DNA of 64,000 nt from Gnetum montanum (Eukaryota > Streptophyta > Gnetopsida > Gnetales > Gnetaceae), in the NCBI GenBank assembly GCA_015680685.1, contig MNCI01011147.1:154111-218110 (forward strand), in the 5' to 3' direction. Both the position numbers and the translations under genes were made by a program. Below, piece by piece: positions 20,311 to 32,042 of the stretch (position 1 is its first letter; every line of letters starts with the position of its first letter). Under the pieces are notes generated by a model, which was not told the DNA's origin, made no database searches, and saw nothing but the letters and a program-made list of their open reading frames with translations.

Positions 20311-22740
20311 TCAACTGTTGGCTCTGAAGAAAGATATTTTCTTCATATGGTTGTTAGAACCAAAAGTAGGTTGAGGATTAACAACCCTTGTGGCATTGTG
20401 TTGCTGTGGTTGTGCAGGGAGTTCACCTTGCATTGCTGGAGCAAGTGGTAATGGAGCTATTGGTGGGAGAGATGTGGTTGGATTGTAAGGATGGTATACT
20501 TGTGGAATGTCACCCCTAGGAGAGGGAGTCCTATAGTATTTTTGGGCTTGGTAGTGGTGTTGGGGAGTAATGTGACCAACAGAGTCACGTGGAGAAATTG
20601 GATGCTGCATGTAATATCCATATGGGTCAGGTTGCCGGTAAGGATATTGTTGTCTTGGTGGTGGCATTCCCCATGATTTTGGATGTTGCCATTGTTGATG
20701 TTGCTCAATTGGTTGTGGTGGAGTTCCACTTGGATAATATGTTAAAGGTTGGTGGAACTACCTTGGGTTACCTTGGGGATAAGGTAACCACCAGGATTGC
20801 CGTTTGTGTAAACGTGGATTAAGTGCATACATCCCAGACTCCTACAAATGTGAAATCACAGGGCAACATTCCTTAGGATGGTTGTATTGAAAAATCTTGC
20901 ATCCACTATCATTTTCTGTATCTGATTCCACAACTTCTTCAATAATAGCAACTTTTCCCTTACCCTTGTTACATGCATTTTCTGCTTCTCTCTTTTTCCT
21001 TTTGTCACGATCACTACCTTGGTTCCTAGACTCCTCTACTACTTTGAGAATAGTTTGAAACCTACTATCCAGGGAGTCCCACATTTGGTCTACCTTTGTC
21101 GATACTTCTGATGCTAAATTTTGAATAGGCAAGGTTTTCCTATTCACCATCTCTTTAAGTGATGACTCTTCCTCATCCTTACAAAATCTTACTCCCTTCT
21201 TTTGGAGGAAAGGATCTCGGTTATATTCTTTTACACACTCTCTTTTTCATAGCTCACCTTCTTCCTTAGCAACTTGCTCTAGTAGCCTATGAATTTGATG
21301 GGACCTAAGCTCAGATAATCTTCCTTGGGCATAAGTCCCAAGGGTTCTTCTCATTTCATGTCTAAGCCCATCTATGAGATGGCACAGTTGATCTCACTAT
21401 GAATAACCATGGCTAGGACAGTGATGTAGTAGTGCATAATAGCAGCCCATGGCAGCATCCAAGGGTTCATGACTTCCTTGTTTCCATCCTTGGATTTGCT
21501 TTCACAAGTTGGACACTTGGGAGTACGGTTGGTACTTATCATTGAACAATTCTAACATTGTACTCCACCTACGAATGGATTCTGGTTCTAACGACCAATA
21601 CTAGCTTCCAACTTCTTTTATTAGTATTTATGGGAACAACTTAAGTTTTTTCCACTCATTTTCTATGTTTTGCAAGGCATTTGCGTCATGAAATTCTTGT
21701 AAGTGATTTTGAGGATCAGTGTTATATCCCCCTTCGAATTGTGGGATGTTATTCACGTCTAACCTCTTGATCCTACTATCTTTTTGGTGCCTTGTTGGAA
21801 CTCTCACAACCTCAGTAATATCTAGCATGCTTCACGTGGTGATTAGGGATTCATCTTGATCATCTCATTCATAGCATCTATGGTGCCTACGTAGTTCCCT
21901 ACTCTCCCTTCGTCTATGGTGTGATTCCCTAGAGTGCCCTCTTCTTCTATCTTGGTTGTCTCATCTGTGACTTCCACTTTGTTTGCCCTTATCCTCACGA
22001 TTTTTTCCTCTATGGCTACGTTTGAACACAAAAGGAGAGGGTGAAGAAGATGATGAAGGTGAAGAAGAAGGAGAATCACCCCCATGACAGTGTCTACTAC
22101 CTTCTCTTCAGTGGTCTCTACCTTGATCGTGATTGAGATCTGAATGCCCACCTTTGTCATGGGTCTTTGTTCCTTTTTTGGAGACTTTGTGTCCATTGGT
22201 ATCAGCACCTGGGTTGTGAATGGTGGAATGAAGGTTCTGATACACAACCCCTTGGCCAAAGTCAAGGGGAGGAACATCGTTGTGTGGGTGACTACCTGAG
22301 GTAGGTTTATCACCCTCAATTTCACTTATAATGTGGGGGGTAGCCTTAGACCATTTTTCCTTCAAGGACTTATGGTGTCTCTCTTATTGCAAATCCCTTT
22401 GACGTTGTGCTTCTGTAGGATGGTAGTCTCTTGAATCATAGTCCTACGCAATGTACTCTGTGTGTAAGTGTTGCATGCCTATTCGTGTGAGAGCACGAAG
22501 AAGCATACTTGGGACTGAATGGTCAGGAGGTAACACTATGTTACCTTCGAAGTCACACCAATGCAGCTGTTCTTCTTGGTGGAGAATAAAGGTGAAGTCA
22601 GGTACATATTCATTAGGATGAACATATACCACACAAAAATGCTGAGGAATTGGTAGATCAATGTCATGTGTATCTTGCTGTTGATTGCTTCTTGTGTTAG
22701 TCCTAGGTGGTGAAGTGCTTTTGTGCAAAGGAGAAGACAT
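20311..22740 (-). pseudogene. gag of element B (broken)
   Basis: Starts at the ATG at 22738-22740 (MSSPLHKSTSPPRTN), soon after the primer site. The first block contains VHPNEYVPDFTFILHQEEQL, also seen in C and, decayed, in F. A charged and low-complexity middle (about 21840-22370) comes next, then the gag domain block with LDVNNIPQFEGGYNTDP and NEWKKLKLFP (21628-21828), matching E. The tail is Pro/Gln/Tyr-rich (20311-20667) and follows a Cys/His remnant NHPKECCP near 20870. Several frameshifts and stops separate the blocks. Confidence 0.85.
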
Positions 22741-22852
22741 TTTGTCTTGTTTAGTGTGTAATGTACCATTATCTTTTTCTTAATCAACCCTAAGGGTTCA
22801 TTCCAATGATGTAAATGATTTCCTAAGTTCTACTTAGGCACAAACAACTAAG

Positions 22853-22870
22853 TCGCCGACAACGGTGCCA
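22853..22870 (-). other. Primer binding site, tRNA-Asp type (element B)
   Basis: The minus strand reads TGGCACCGTTGTCGGCGA, three differences from the tRNA-Asp complement, one base from the LTR. Confidence 0.8.
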
Positions 22871-22871
22871 A

Positions 22872-23473
22872 TGATGAGCAGCGAGGTACCCCTACACTTA
22901 ACCATACGAATACAAGCATTTCATGCACGATCTGATCGAATTCCAAGGACTAAGTGCCTATGCGCCTCTGTGGAACAATAATGGGTTGATTAATCATTAT
23001 CTTCCCAAACTTACTTGTATGTCACGATTATATGGTTAAGTAAGCTTGAGGCATATGATTTTTATGGCTTTTATGTGTTTTATATCCTGCACTAATAAGG
23101 AGGGGAGAGAGAAATAACTAAGTAACTAATCTGATTTAACTATTCATTANNNNNNNNNATAATTAACACTAATTAATCTATTCTCTATGCTGCAAGGTTT
23201 ATCATAAAGTTCATCTTTATTGCCATACACAAAGTGTGCTCAGGTACACAATGCTCAAATAAAGATCCGTTCACTCTATGACTCCTATTGCAGGCATGTA
23301 GAAATAGTTCTAACTCTGGAGGGAAAAAATGCCAAGAGTTAAGGGACTAACTTCTAACTGTGGAAACCAAGGGCACCGTCTCTTATTTATAGGCAAGGAG
23401 ACAGGCTGCGATATCGGGTATCTGATATCGCATGGTCAATCCGATATCACAGACGCGATATCGCAATTCATCA
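22872..23473 (-). repeat. 5' LTR of element B (with N gap)
   Basis: 602 bp as given, from TGATGAGCAG to TTCATCA, interrupted by nine Ns at 23150-23158. The 3' LTR has about 208 bp between the same flanking words (14029-14236), so the true length should be about 800 bp. Outside the gap the two LTRs are very similar, which points to a younger insertion than H. Confidence 0.9.
23150..23158. other. Assembly gap (9 N), probably about 208 bp
   Basis: The run of N falls inside the 5' LTR of B. The intact 3' LTR shows about 208 bp between ATTCATTA and ATAATTAAC, so the gap size is wrong. Confidence 0.85.
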
Positions 23474-23478
23474 ATGGC

Positions 23479-25861
23479 CTAATACTATGTCATATAGTTA
23501 TGAACTTCTTGGATAAGGTTGAATCATTGTCACTCAATGCAATGGAAGCAAATATATAAATGAATAAATCACTTAATTAATAAATGTGTATAATAAACAT
23601 GGGGTTCATTTTTTTGTATTTTTATATTTTAAAACATTTAAATCAACCAAATGATTTCAAGGTATGAAAGCAAGGTAGCACTCTAATCAAGTCTAGTCAC
23701 ACTTGTAATAGCCATGACTCAAAACACATAAAACATGAAGGAAATCACACTTATTTAAGGCAGGAGAAGCACTTTACATAAAATTAGATGACATAGGAAA
23801 ATCAAATATGAGAAAGATTTAAATGTATAAAAGCTATGTTGGAAGAGTTTAATCTAGATATTTATAGTTTTTATAATAGAATATTTTAAGTCATTAAAGG
23901 CTATTTTAATAATGCTCTTCACCCTCGTATTGTACCATACTCCTTTATCTTAAGGCTCATTTGATAGTGTTCTATTTCTTATCCAAATTTGCATCTAGTG
24001 CGAATGCAGGTAGTGGAAGAACATTACACATGGGAATTAACAAAGATCTATTAATGCATTTGAGTAGTTCTTATTCATAATTTTGGTAAAGTTCAATAGT
24101 GAGGATTACATTCCTACACTAATGTAGGGAATGCATCAACATATCCCTACAATTCACACATCAAACTAAAGGAGCTAGAGAAAGCTATAACTAAGAATAC
24201 ATGTTCCAATGGCCTCAAGGAGCCTGAACAAAGTCAAAAACAACCTAAGAGATTCAAGACATGCTTAAATCCTAGAAAGGTAACATAAGAAGCAAGGATG
24301 CATGCATGGAAGACACCAACTTCAGTTAAACATGCTAGAACTAGAAACATAGGGTGCACATGATACGTCTTGAGTCTAGGACTCATACGAGACTAAAAAA
24401 ATGCCACCAGAGGTTTCATCATCATAGATTATCATTTTTACTGAACCATGCCTTCCTCTTGCAAGAATAAATACCTAGCAACCATTTCACGAGAGATTAT
24501 CCAATTACATAACTAACATTAGGAAGATAGAAGTGAGACCTTAGCAATTTGGAAAAGAGCTAGATCTAGATCTATGCTATTAACTAGAATACTCATAAGA
24601 CATCAAATCTCATTTTATGTTTCACTTAGATTTCATCATTGGCTTACAATTTGCCTAGGGATTAAAGCTTATTTGGCAAATCATAGTCACACAAAGGTTT
24701 CTAGTTGATGGGCTATCATTTTAGGTAGGGAAATTTGGTACTTTGCTCTAAATTATAGGTTTTTAATTTTTTTATATACATTCATTTTAGCTGATTTTAA
24801 TTTTTTTAGCATTTATTTAATGCCATTCTTTTTTGTCACATCTGATTATTTTAGGCATGTTTTTAGAGATTTAGCATTTTTCTAAGCTTTATTCTTATGC
24901 ATGGAACATTACAAAATATTTTGATCTTACTTTTCTTCATTTTGATCCTTGCTTTTGGTAACAATATTCTTTTTATCATTTTTTTTATTTTTTAAATTCA
25001 TTTAGAATTTTAATTTCATTATTTAATAGTTTTTGATAGCCTTTTAATCCCTATTTTTCATAATAATATTCTTTTCATTCTTTTTGCATTTTTTAAAATT
25101 TATTTTGAATTTGATTTTTAGCCTTTAATAGCTTTTGGTTATCCTTGTTTTTGTAATAATATTATTTTCATTATTTTTATATTTTTAATTAATTTGAAAT
25201 TTGATTTCATTATTTTTCCATTTTTTAGTTAATTTGGAATTTGATTTTCATTCTTTAACAACTCTTATTAATCTTTAGATTCCTATTTTTGGTAACAATT
25301 TTTTTTTATCCTTTTTGTATTTTTTTGTAATTCATTTGGAATTTAATTTTTAGCCTTTAGTAGCTTTAACATTTTTTTGATCCTTGTCTTTGGTAATAAT
25401 CTTCTTTTCATAATTTTTTGTAATTTTTATAATTCATTTAGAATTTGGTAATCAATCTTAGCATTTTTGGCCATCTTAACATCTTAGATTGACAACAGGT
25501 TTCCTTGGCCTAGACTTTCTTTGGCTTTAATTAATGATTTGGGCATGTATTTCCACTACCTAGAAATTATTTATTTTATTATATATTATATTTTGGTATT
25601 TGATTTTGGCTTTAAACTGGATTTTTGATTAGCTATACTAATAATCTTTATGGGGACTATGTAAGATATATTCCTTAGTAGTAAGTCAAATATATGAAGT
25701 TAATCTGGTTAGTAAGTGTCATTAATTTTTGCAGTGCCTATGTGTTTAGTTTGGTTAATCATGAGCCAAATACTTATACAATTAGCTAGGTTTGTAAGCA
25801 TCATTTATTCAATTTTGGTTCTATTTGAATTTAGTAGGTGTTAGCAAAGTTTCTTTTTAGT
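23479..25861. other. AT-rich interval between B and G
   Basis: No coding region recognised. The right part (24945-25450) is a decayed T-rich tandem repeat, listed separately. The left edge carries the ATGGC duplication of B and the right edge the TATTA next to G, so this DNA hosted both insertions. Confidence 0.5.
24945..25450. repeat. Decayed T-rich tandem repeat, about five copies
   Basis: Words recur in fixed order at intervals of about 95-140 bp: a GATCCTTG- or ATCCCTA-like start, TTTTGGTAATAAT, ATTCTTTTCATT, a T-run, TTAATTCATTTGGAATTTGA, then AGCCTTTAATAGC. Copies begin near 24945, 25045, 25145, 25290 and 25380. Spacing varies and divergence is high. Confidence 0.55.
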
Positions 25862-25866
25862 TATTA

Positions 25867-26835
25867 TGAAGATTGAGAACTTAGAATGGGGGTTGAAAAA
25901 TTTCCACTAATTAAAATCAAATCTACACATAGATGTAGATGGTTTTCCAACTTGGGTACATCCATACTCAGATGGTATAATCCTTGCACAGCTCTAGACT
26001 TTGTTCCTTAAAAAATGTAATTTCAATGACATCACAACCTTTTTAAAGTTTGAGCTCTGTAAGGGGTGGTTTTTCTCATAAACATACCCAATCCCATGAT
26101 GTCCCAACAAGCTTAAGAAATGCCTTCTTGTCAGAAGCACATCAATTCTACAGGGCTTATAAAGTGAAAACAGAAAGATCAAGGAGAGAATGTACTAAAA
26201 TTATAGATTCTTTACTTTTAGGCTCTCAAATACACAACTCATAAAAGATAAGGAATTGAAGTACAAAAATATAACTCAAAGATGTATGCAATGATAATCA
26301 ATTCACATGAATAGTATGTGCACTTTCACATAAATATATCATCTTCTTTTATATCCTTTGTCATTGTAAATTGACCATTAGAGTTCATACAATGCCTAGA
26401 AAATGGCTAGTTGGGATGTCTCGTACGAGCTTGATACATCTTGTTGATAATTTAGAGATTGTAGGTGGGATGTCTCATTGAAATTGGGACATCTCACATG
26501 AGACATCTTGACTGGAATGTCTTAGCTACACTTGATATATCTATTGTTCTTTTGGGATGTCTAGCTTGAGATTGAGCTTTGCAACTGGGATGTCTTTCTA
26601 CAAAAAGAAACATCTTGGCAGACGTCAAAATATCTTCTTTATACTTCTAGATGCCTTGTATCTTTGCAAAATCCTCCAAATCCTTGAAATCTTTGTTGAG
26701 ACTTTGTTACTCCAACTAGACATCTTATGCTTTTGTCTTGGTCTCAACATATGGCTTTGTTAGTCCTACAAAAACTTATAAGCATACTTTCCAATTCTCC
26801 ATTTTCTAAGGTTTTGACATACCAAAAGGTCAATA
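25867..26835 (-). repeat. 3' LTR of element G
   Basis: About 969 bp, matching 31073-32037 throughout, from TGAAGATTGAGAACTTAG to CCAAAAGGTCAATA. Repeated words around GGGATGTCTC and GACATCT occur at 26410-26610. Confidence 0.88.
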
Positions 26836-26850
26836 ATCTCTCCCTTTTTA
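26836..26850 (-). other. Polypurine tract of element G
   Basis: On the minus strand AAAAAGGGAGAGAT abuts the LTR start (TATTGACC here; TGTTGACC in the other copy). Confidence 0.7.
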
Positions 26851-27122
26851 TGATGTTCAAAACTTAAGAAGATGGATTAGCATAGCAACAAAACAAGTAG
26901 CAAATGATAAGTAAATAAAAGCATAAACACAATACTCCCCCTTTTTGGTCATCATCAAAAAGAAGTTTCCAAGTGAAACTTTTCCTAAATATGAGTTCCA
27001 TCCTCTTCGTTTTTCATTTATTATAGAAGACAATCTTCTTGATAGATAGGATGGGGTCCTATCCCCATGCCATTACAAAGAGAGGTAAGTCATCATTCAT
27101 CAAGAGGCTTAGTGAAGGCATT

Positions 27123-28470
27123 AGCAAGTTAACCATCTATCCCAATGTATTCTAACTTTATATATCCAATATGTTCTGTTATGAAATGATGCCAAATCTT
27201 AATATGCTTAGTATGAGAATGTTGAATAGGATTTTTGGTTATATTGATATCACTATTATTGTCATAAAAAATGGGTGTATGATCTAATTTGATTTCTAAA
27301 TTCTTGAGAGTTTCTTTCATCCATAGAATTTGGGCACAACAGCTCCTAGCCAAAATATATTCTATTTTTTCTATAGAAAGTGCTATAGAGTTTTTCTTCT
27401 TAGTTACTCAAGAGACAAGAATCTTCCCTAGAAACAAATAATTTCCACTTGTGGTCTGATGATCATTTGTTCATCCTATCCAATCTACATCATAGTTCAC
27501 AACAAGATCAAGTGTGGAGTCCTTTGGATACCAAAGTTCCTAGACATTAGTACTTTTTAGATAATGAAAAATTCATTTAATAGCTTTTAGATGAGATTCT
27601 TTGGGATTATCTTAATGCCTAGCACATATTCAAACACTTAAAGTTATATTAGATTTGCTGGTAGTTAAGTATAGCAAGCTACCAATCATACCTCTATAGA
27701 GCCTGAGATCACCAAATTTTTCTTATGCATCTTTGTGAAGTTTGAAGTGTGGAGCCATAGGTGTAGTCTTTGCTTTTACATCAATCAAGTTGAATCTTTG
27801 CAATAGATCCTTAATGTATTTAGTTTGACAAATGAAGGTCCCATCTTTAGATTGGCTGATTTTAAATCCAAGGAATTTTTTGAGTTCTCCCATCATGCTC
27901 ATTTTGAATACTGCTTGCGTAATATCTAAAAAATTCTTACATAAAGTCTCATTAGTAGATCCAAATATAATATCATTAACATAAATTTTCACAATGAGTA
28001 AATCCTTACCTTCTCATTTAAGAAACAAAGCAATAATAGGCCTACCTCTTTCAAAATCATTAGACATGAGATGTTGTGAGAGTCTATCTTACCAACCTCT
28101 AGGGCCTTGTTTAAGCCCATAGAGAGCCTTTTTTAGTTTGAAAAAAATCTAGATGAATAGGATCTACAAATCCTTTAGGTTTCTCAACATATACTTCTTC
28201 TTAAATAGCCCCATTCAAAAAGGCACTCTTTATATCCATTTGATATAACTTTATACATTTGATATTTACATAGGCTAAAAGAAGTCTAATTGACTCAAGT
28301 TTGGCCATAGAATTAGAAGTTTCATCAAAATCAATTTCTTGTTACTAACAGTATCCTTTAGCAACCAATCTGGCTTTGTTTGTGATGATGTTTCCATTTT
28401 CATCTATCTTGTTTCTAAGCATCCATTTTGTTCTAATAATATGCTTGTGATATAGTTTAGGAGTTAATTT
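27123..28470 (-). pseudogene. Reverse transcriptase and RNase H of element G (broken)
   Basis: Reverse transcriptase begins near 28440 with TKWMLRNKIDENGNIITNK and includes the catalytic region at 27900-27990, which reads YVNDIIFGST; copia enzymes have YVDD, so one catalytic Asp is Asn here. It continues LKKFLGFKI and ends about 27600 after stops. RNase H at 27129-27353 keeps CAQILWMKETL and the IQHSHTKHI block, ending near 27123. The lost Asp and many stops make it inactive. Confidence 0.88.
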
Positions 28471-28529
28471 CCACATATCATTTCTAATGAATTGATTTAG
28501 TTCTTCTTGCATGGATGAAATTCATCCTT

Positions 28530-29895
28530 CCTTCATTTTTTCCTCTCTAAAATTTTTGGGCTTAATTTGTGAAAGATAGGCAACATATGCACATATTTCT
28601 TTTGTTTGGCTCCTAGTTCGGATTCCCTCTTCCACTTGTTGAATGACATCATTAAGAGAGTGTGATCTATGGAGTCTAGGCATTTTGGGCTATTTTGGAG
28701 AAGTAACCTCATGCTCACTTCAATTTAGGATCTTTATCAGTTTGTATAGGGAAGTGCTAGATATGATTTGGATAGGAAATTCTTCATCATCAGAATGTAA
28801 GGTTGAACCATTACTATAATCTATTTTTACATTTATAGTTTCCTCCATAATGTTGGTTCTTTTTTTGAACATCCTATAAGCCCTACTAACTATTGAGTAT
28901 CCTAGGAAAATTCCCTCATCAATTTTGGGATCATTTTTTCTGAGAGCATCTTTGTCATTTAGAATATAGCATTTTGAACCAAAAACATGAAAGTAATCAA
29001 TTGATGGCTTTTTACTAGTCCACAATTCATAAGGGATTTTAGTTGTGAATCTTCTTACCATACCTCTGTTGGATATCTAACATGTTATGTTGATTTCCTT
29101 AGTCCAAAAGTGATATGGAATGTTTTTATTATTCAACATGGTTCTTTCCATTTCATTTAAAATCCTATTTTTCCTTCTACAATGCCATTTTTTGGTGGAG
29201 TCCTAGGGGAAGAAAATTGATGTAAAATGTCATTCAACAAATAGTATTGTTTAAATTTGGCATTTTTGAATTCTCCCCCATTTTTACTTCTAATGAATTT
29301 GATATCATATCCCTTTTCATTCTATATCTGATTACAAATTCTCATGAACTAATCAAAAGCTTCATCCTTGTGATATAAGAAAGCAACCTAAGTAAAATGA
29401 GAGAAATCATTAATAATAGTTAAATAATACATTTTCTTTTCCAAAAAAAGAGTTTAAGAGGGATCAACCAAGTCCATGTAAAGCAATTGTAAAGGAAAAG
29501 AGCTAGAGATGCAGTTTTCTTACCAAATCGTACACTTATTTGTTTTCATTTCTGACATGCTTCATAGGTATTCAAGGAAAAATCCTTGAGTTTGGGTAGC
29601 CCCTAAACCATATCCTTAGAGACAAGGATTTGAATAATATCTTTGTTGATGTGGCCTAATTTCCTGTGCCAAATATGAACTTCACCTATATTGCTAACCA
29701 AGAACTTAGATCCAAGCTCAGAGTTATCTTTAAGAAGAGTAGTATAAAAATTTTCTTTTTAGTTCCCTTCTATAATAACTATTACAAATAGAGGATCTCT
29801 TACTTTAGAAGCATCTTTGAAGAAGGTTACATTAAAATTCAAATCACAAAGTTGACTAACACTAAGAAGATTGTGTTTAAGACCTTTAACAAAAA
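28530..29895 (-). pseudogene. Integrase of element G (broken)
   Basis: The N-terminal gag-pre-integrase region is at 29630-29890: LKHNLLSVSQLCDLNFNV, then the His/Cys zinc motif HIWHRKLGHINKD and, further on, YEACQK followed by a stop. The core is badly decayed. The C-terminal part at 28720-29061 is open for 113 codons, with TKIPYELWTSKKPSIDYFHV and FGSKCYILNDK, the usual copia integrase end before the linker to reverse transcriptase. Confidence 0.85.
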
Positions 29896-29989
29896 ACACT
29901 TGTTAATGGTAGGTTGATCCTTACCTCCATTGTTACCAATACCTTTAATTTGAGCTTTTGTGTCATCTCCAAAGGTGACTATTCCACAA

Positions 29990-30947
29990 TTTTATTCTAC
30001 AAGATGTACAAATTGAGATTTGTCTCCTATCATATGGCTTGAGCATCCACTATCGATGTACTGAGTGCTCCTTTTTAAAGTAGAGAGTACAAATTGTACA
30101 ATCATTTCTTTTTCAAAACTCTTCTATTTTTGTCTTCAAGATTTCTTTCCTTGCAACACACTAGAATATTTTGGAAAAGACCAATTATAGTGTTTCAACC
30201 ATCAATAATAGGAATACTAAATATGTCCAATTTTTCCATAATAAAAACAAACCATTTTCTTAAATTTAGCTAAATAGTCAAACCTGGGAGAGTATTTCCT
30301 TAAGTTCATAAAACTTGATGATGCTTTGATGTGAGGATGGATTAGATGTTAACCTATCTCCTTATTTTGAATGTGTCTTTCATAATTGAGCTTTACATTA
30401 AGTAATTCCTTGTTAGTTTTCTCAACAACACTTATTAGCTTTTGAATCTCAACCATTAGCTCTTAGTTTTCTTTCTTAAGATATGAACAATCACAATTTA
30501 GTTCTTCTATTTTTATTTTCTTATCATGTAAATTCTCTTTCATTTTGAAGCATACATTTTGAAAAAAGATTACCTTATTATAGAGTAGCTAATACCTTTC
30601 TTCCAAAGTAATCTCATCTTCAACTTCATCATTGAATATTGTATCATTGATGGGTACTTGTTTTGTGAAGGACAAGCACAAAATATGTGAGTCTTTAAGT
30701 GTATTGCTAGTTTCTCCTTCATCACCCTAGCTTTTATAGATGTTCGTTATTCTCATTTCTTTACTAGAATCTTCTTCTCATAACCTGCAAGTACAAGAGA
30801 TTTAGAGGTCATATGGTATTTTCCATTACATATACAACATTCCATAGAGGAGGTATCATGATTAGAAGTTTTAGATTGCTTACCTCTACCTTTTCTATAT
30901 ATGGGTTGAGTGCATCTCTTCAAGATGGATTCAATGAACCATTGCAC
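29990..30947 (-). pseudogene. Protease and gag C-terminal remnant of element G
   Basis: The protease active site reads YIDSGCSSHMIGDKSQF at about 30015-30062; the Asp-Ser-Gly is intact. Upstream, 30753-30947 has basic residues (RKGRGKQSK) and a nucleocapsid knuckle CCICNGKYHMTSKS whose last Cys is Ser. Only about 110 bp separate this from the LTR, where a full gag would need over 1 kb, so the N-terminal two-thirds of gag is deleted. Confidence 0.8.
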
Positions 30948-31058
30948 TCTAGCTTTCTAGTATGTGAAGTTGAACCCATCTAACATTAGTGGCTTGATGA
31001 AAAAAGTTTCCTTCATAGTTCAATCCTGAGTTATTATGCTTAATCTAGGAGTATTAAA

Positions 31059-31070
31059 GCTTTGATGACA
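31059..31070 (-). other. Possible primer binding site (element G)
   Basis: The minus strand reads TGTCATCAAAGC, 9 of 12 positions matching the initiator-Met primer site. The exact LTR edge is unclear by about 5 bp, so this is tentative. Confidence 0.4.
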
Positions 31071-31072
31071 CT

Positions 31073-32037
31073 TAGAGATCAAGAACTTAGAAGGGGGCTT
31101 GAATAATTTCCACAAATTAAAATCAAAATTACACATAGACATGTGCTTTTCCAACTTGGATATATCCACACTTAGAGTGTAGAATCCTTGCACATCTTTG
31201 GACTTTATTCCTTAAAAAATGTGGTTTCAAGAATACTACAACCTTTACAAATTTTGAGCTCAACAAGGGGTTCTTTTGCTAAAAAACATACCCAATCCCA
31301 CAAGGTTCCAACAAGCTCAAGAGATGCCTTCTTGCAAGAAGCACATCAGCCCCATAGGCTTACAAAGTGAGAAACGAAAGATGAAGGAGAAAATGTAGTA
31401 TAGTTATAGATTCCTTACTTTAAGCTTTCAAATACACAAATCATAAAAGATAGGGAATTATAGTATAACAATATAACTCAAATATGTATATAATGATAAT
31501 CAATTCACATGAATTGTGCTTGCACTTTCACACAAATATATCATCTTCTTTTATAGTCGTTGTTATTATTAATTGACCAATGGAGTTTGCACAATGATTA
31601 GAAAATAGATAGTTGGAATGTCTTGTACGAGCTTGATACATCTTGTTGATAATTTGGAGGTTGAAAGTGGGACATCTCACTAGAATTGGGACATCTCACA
31701 TGAGGTGTCTTAATTGAGACATCTCATCTACACTTGAGACATTAGCTATTTTTCTAGAACATGCAGTATGAGACTAAGCTTTTCAATAGGGACATCTTTC
31801 TACAGAAAGAGATATCTTGGTAGACATTAGAACACCTTTTGTAGACTTCTAGATGTCTTTTATGTTTGCAAAATCCTTTAAATCCTTGTAATATTTGTTG
31901 AGACTTTGTAACTTCAACTAGACATCTTATGCTCTTGTCTTGGTCTCAACATACGATGTTCTTAGTCTTGTAAAAACTCACAAGCACACATTCCAATTCT
32001 CCATTTTCTAAGGTTTTTATACACCAAAAGGTCAACA
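31073..32037 (-). repeat. 5' LTR of element G
   Basis: About 965 bp, collinear with the 3' LTR, ending CCAAAAGGTCAACA at 32037. The left edge is uncertain by a few bases. Confidence 0.85.
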
Positions 32038-32042
32038 TATTT

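Larger units (their letters stand above)
13756..23473 (-). mobile_element. Element B: full-length Athila-like Ty3/gypsy retrotransposon
   Basis: On the minus strand: 5' LTR, tRNA-Asp primer site, gag, protease, reverse transcriptase, RNase H, integrase, about 2 kb of 3' noncoding DNA, polypurine tract, 3' LTR. ATGGC flanks both sides (13751-13755 and 23474-23478). Length is 9.7 kb as given, really about 9.9 kb because an N gap in the 5' LTR hides about 208 bp. Reverse transcriptase (FGLCNAPATFQ) and RNase H (ENVVSDHLSRL) match Athila-type enzymes. The coding region is frameshifted and contains stops. Confidence 0.93.
25867..32037 (-). mobile_element. Element G: SIRE/Maximus-like Ty1/copia retrotransposon
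   Basis: Two LTRs of about 965 bp enclose a minus-strand copia order: gag remnant, protease, integrase, reverse transcriptase, RNase H. The flanks are TATTA (25862-25866) and TATTT (32038-32042), a 4/5 match consistent with a mutated target-site duplication. RNase H words such as NITKNPIQHSHTKHI are characteristic of SIRE-type elements. Length 6.2 kb is short for this group because most of gag is missing. All domains carry stops. Confidence 0.88.
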
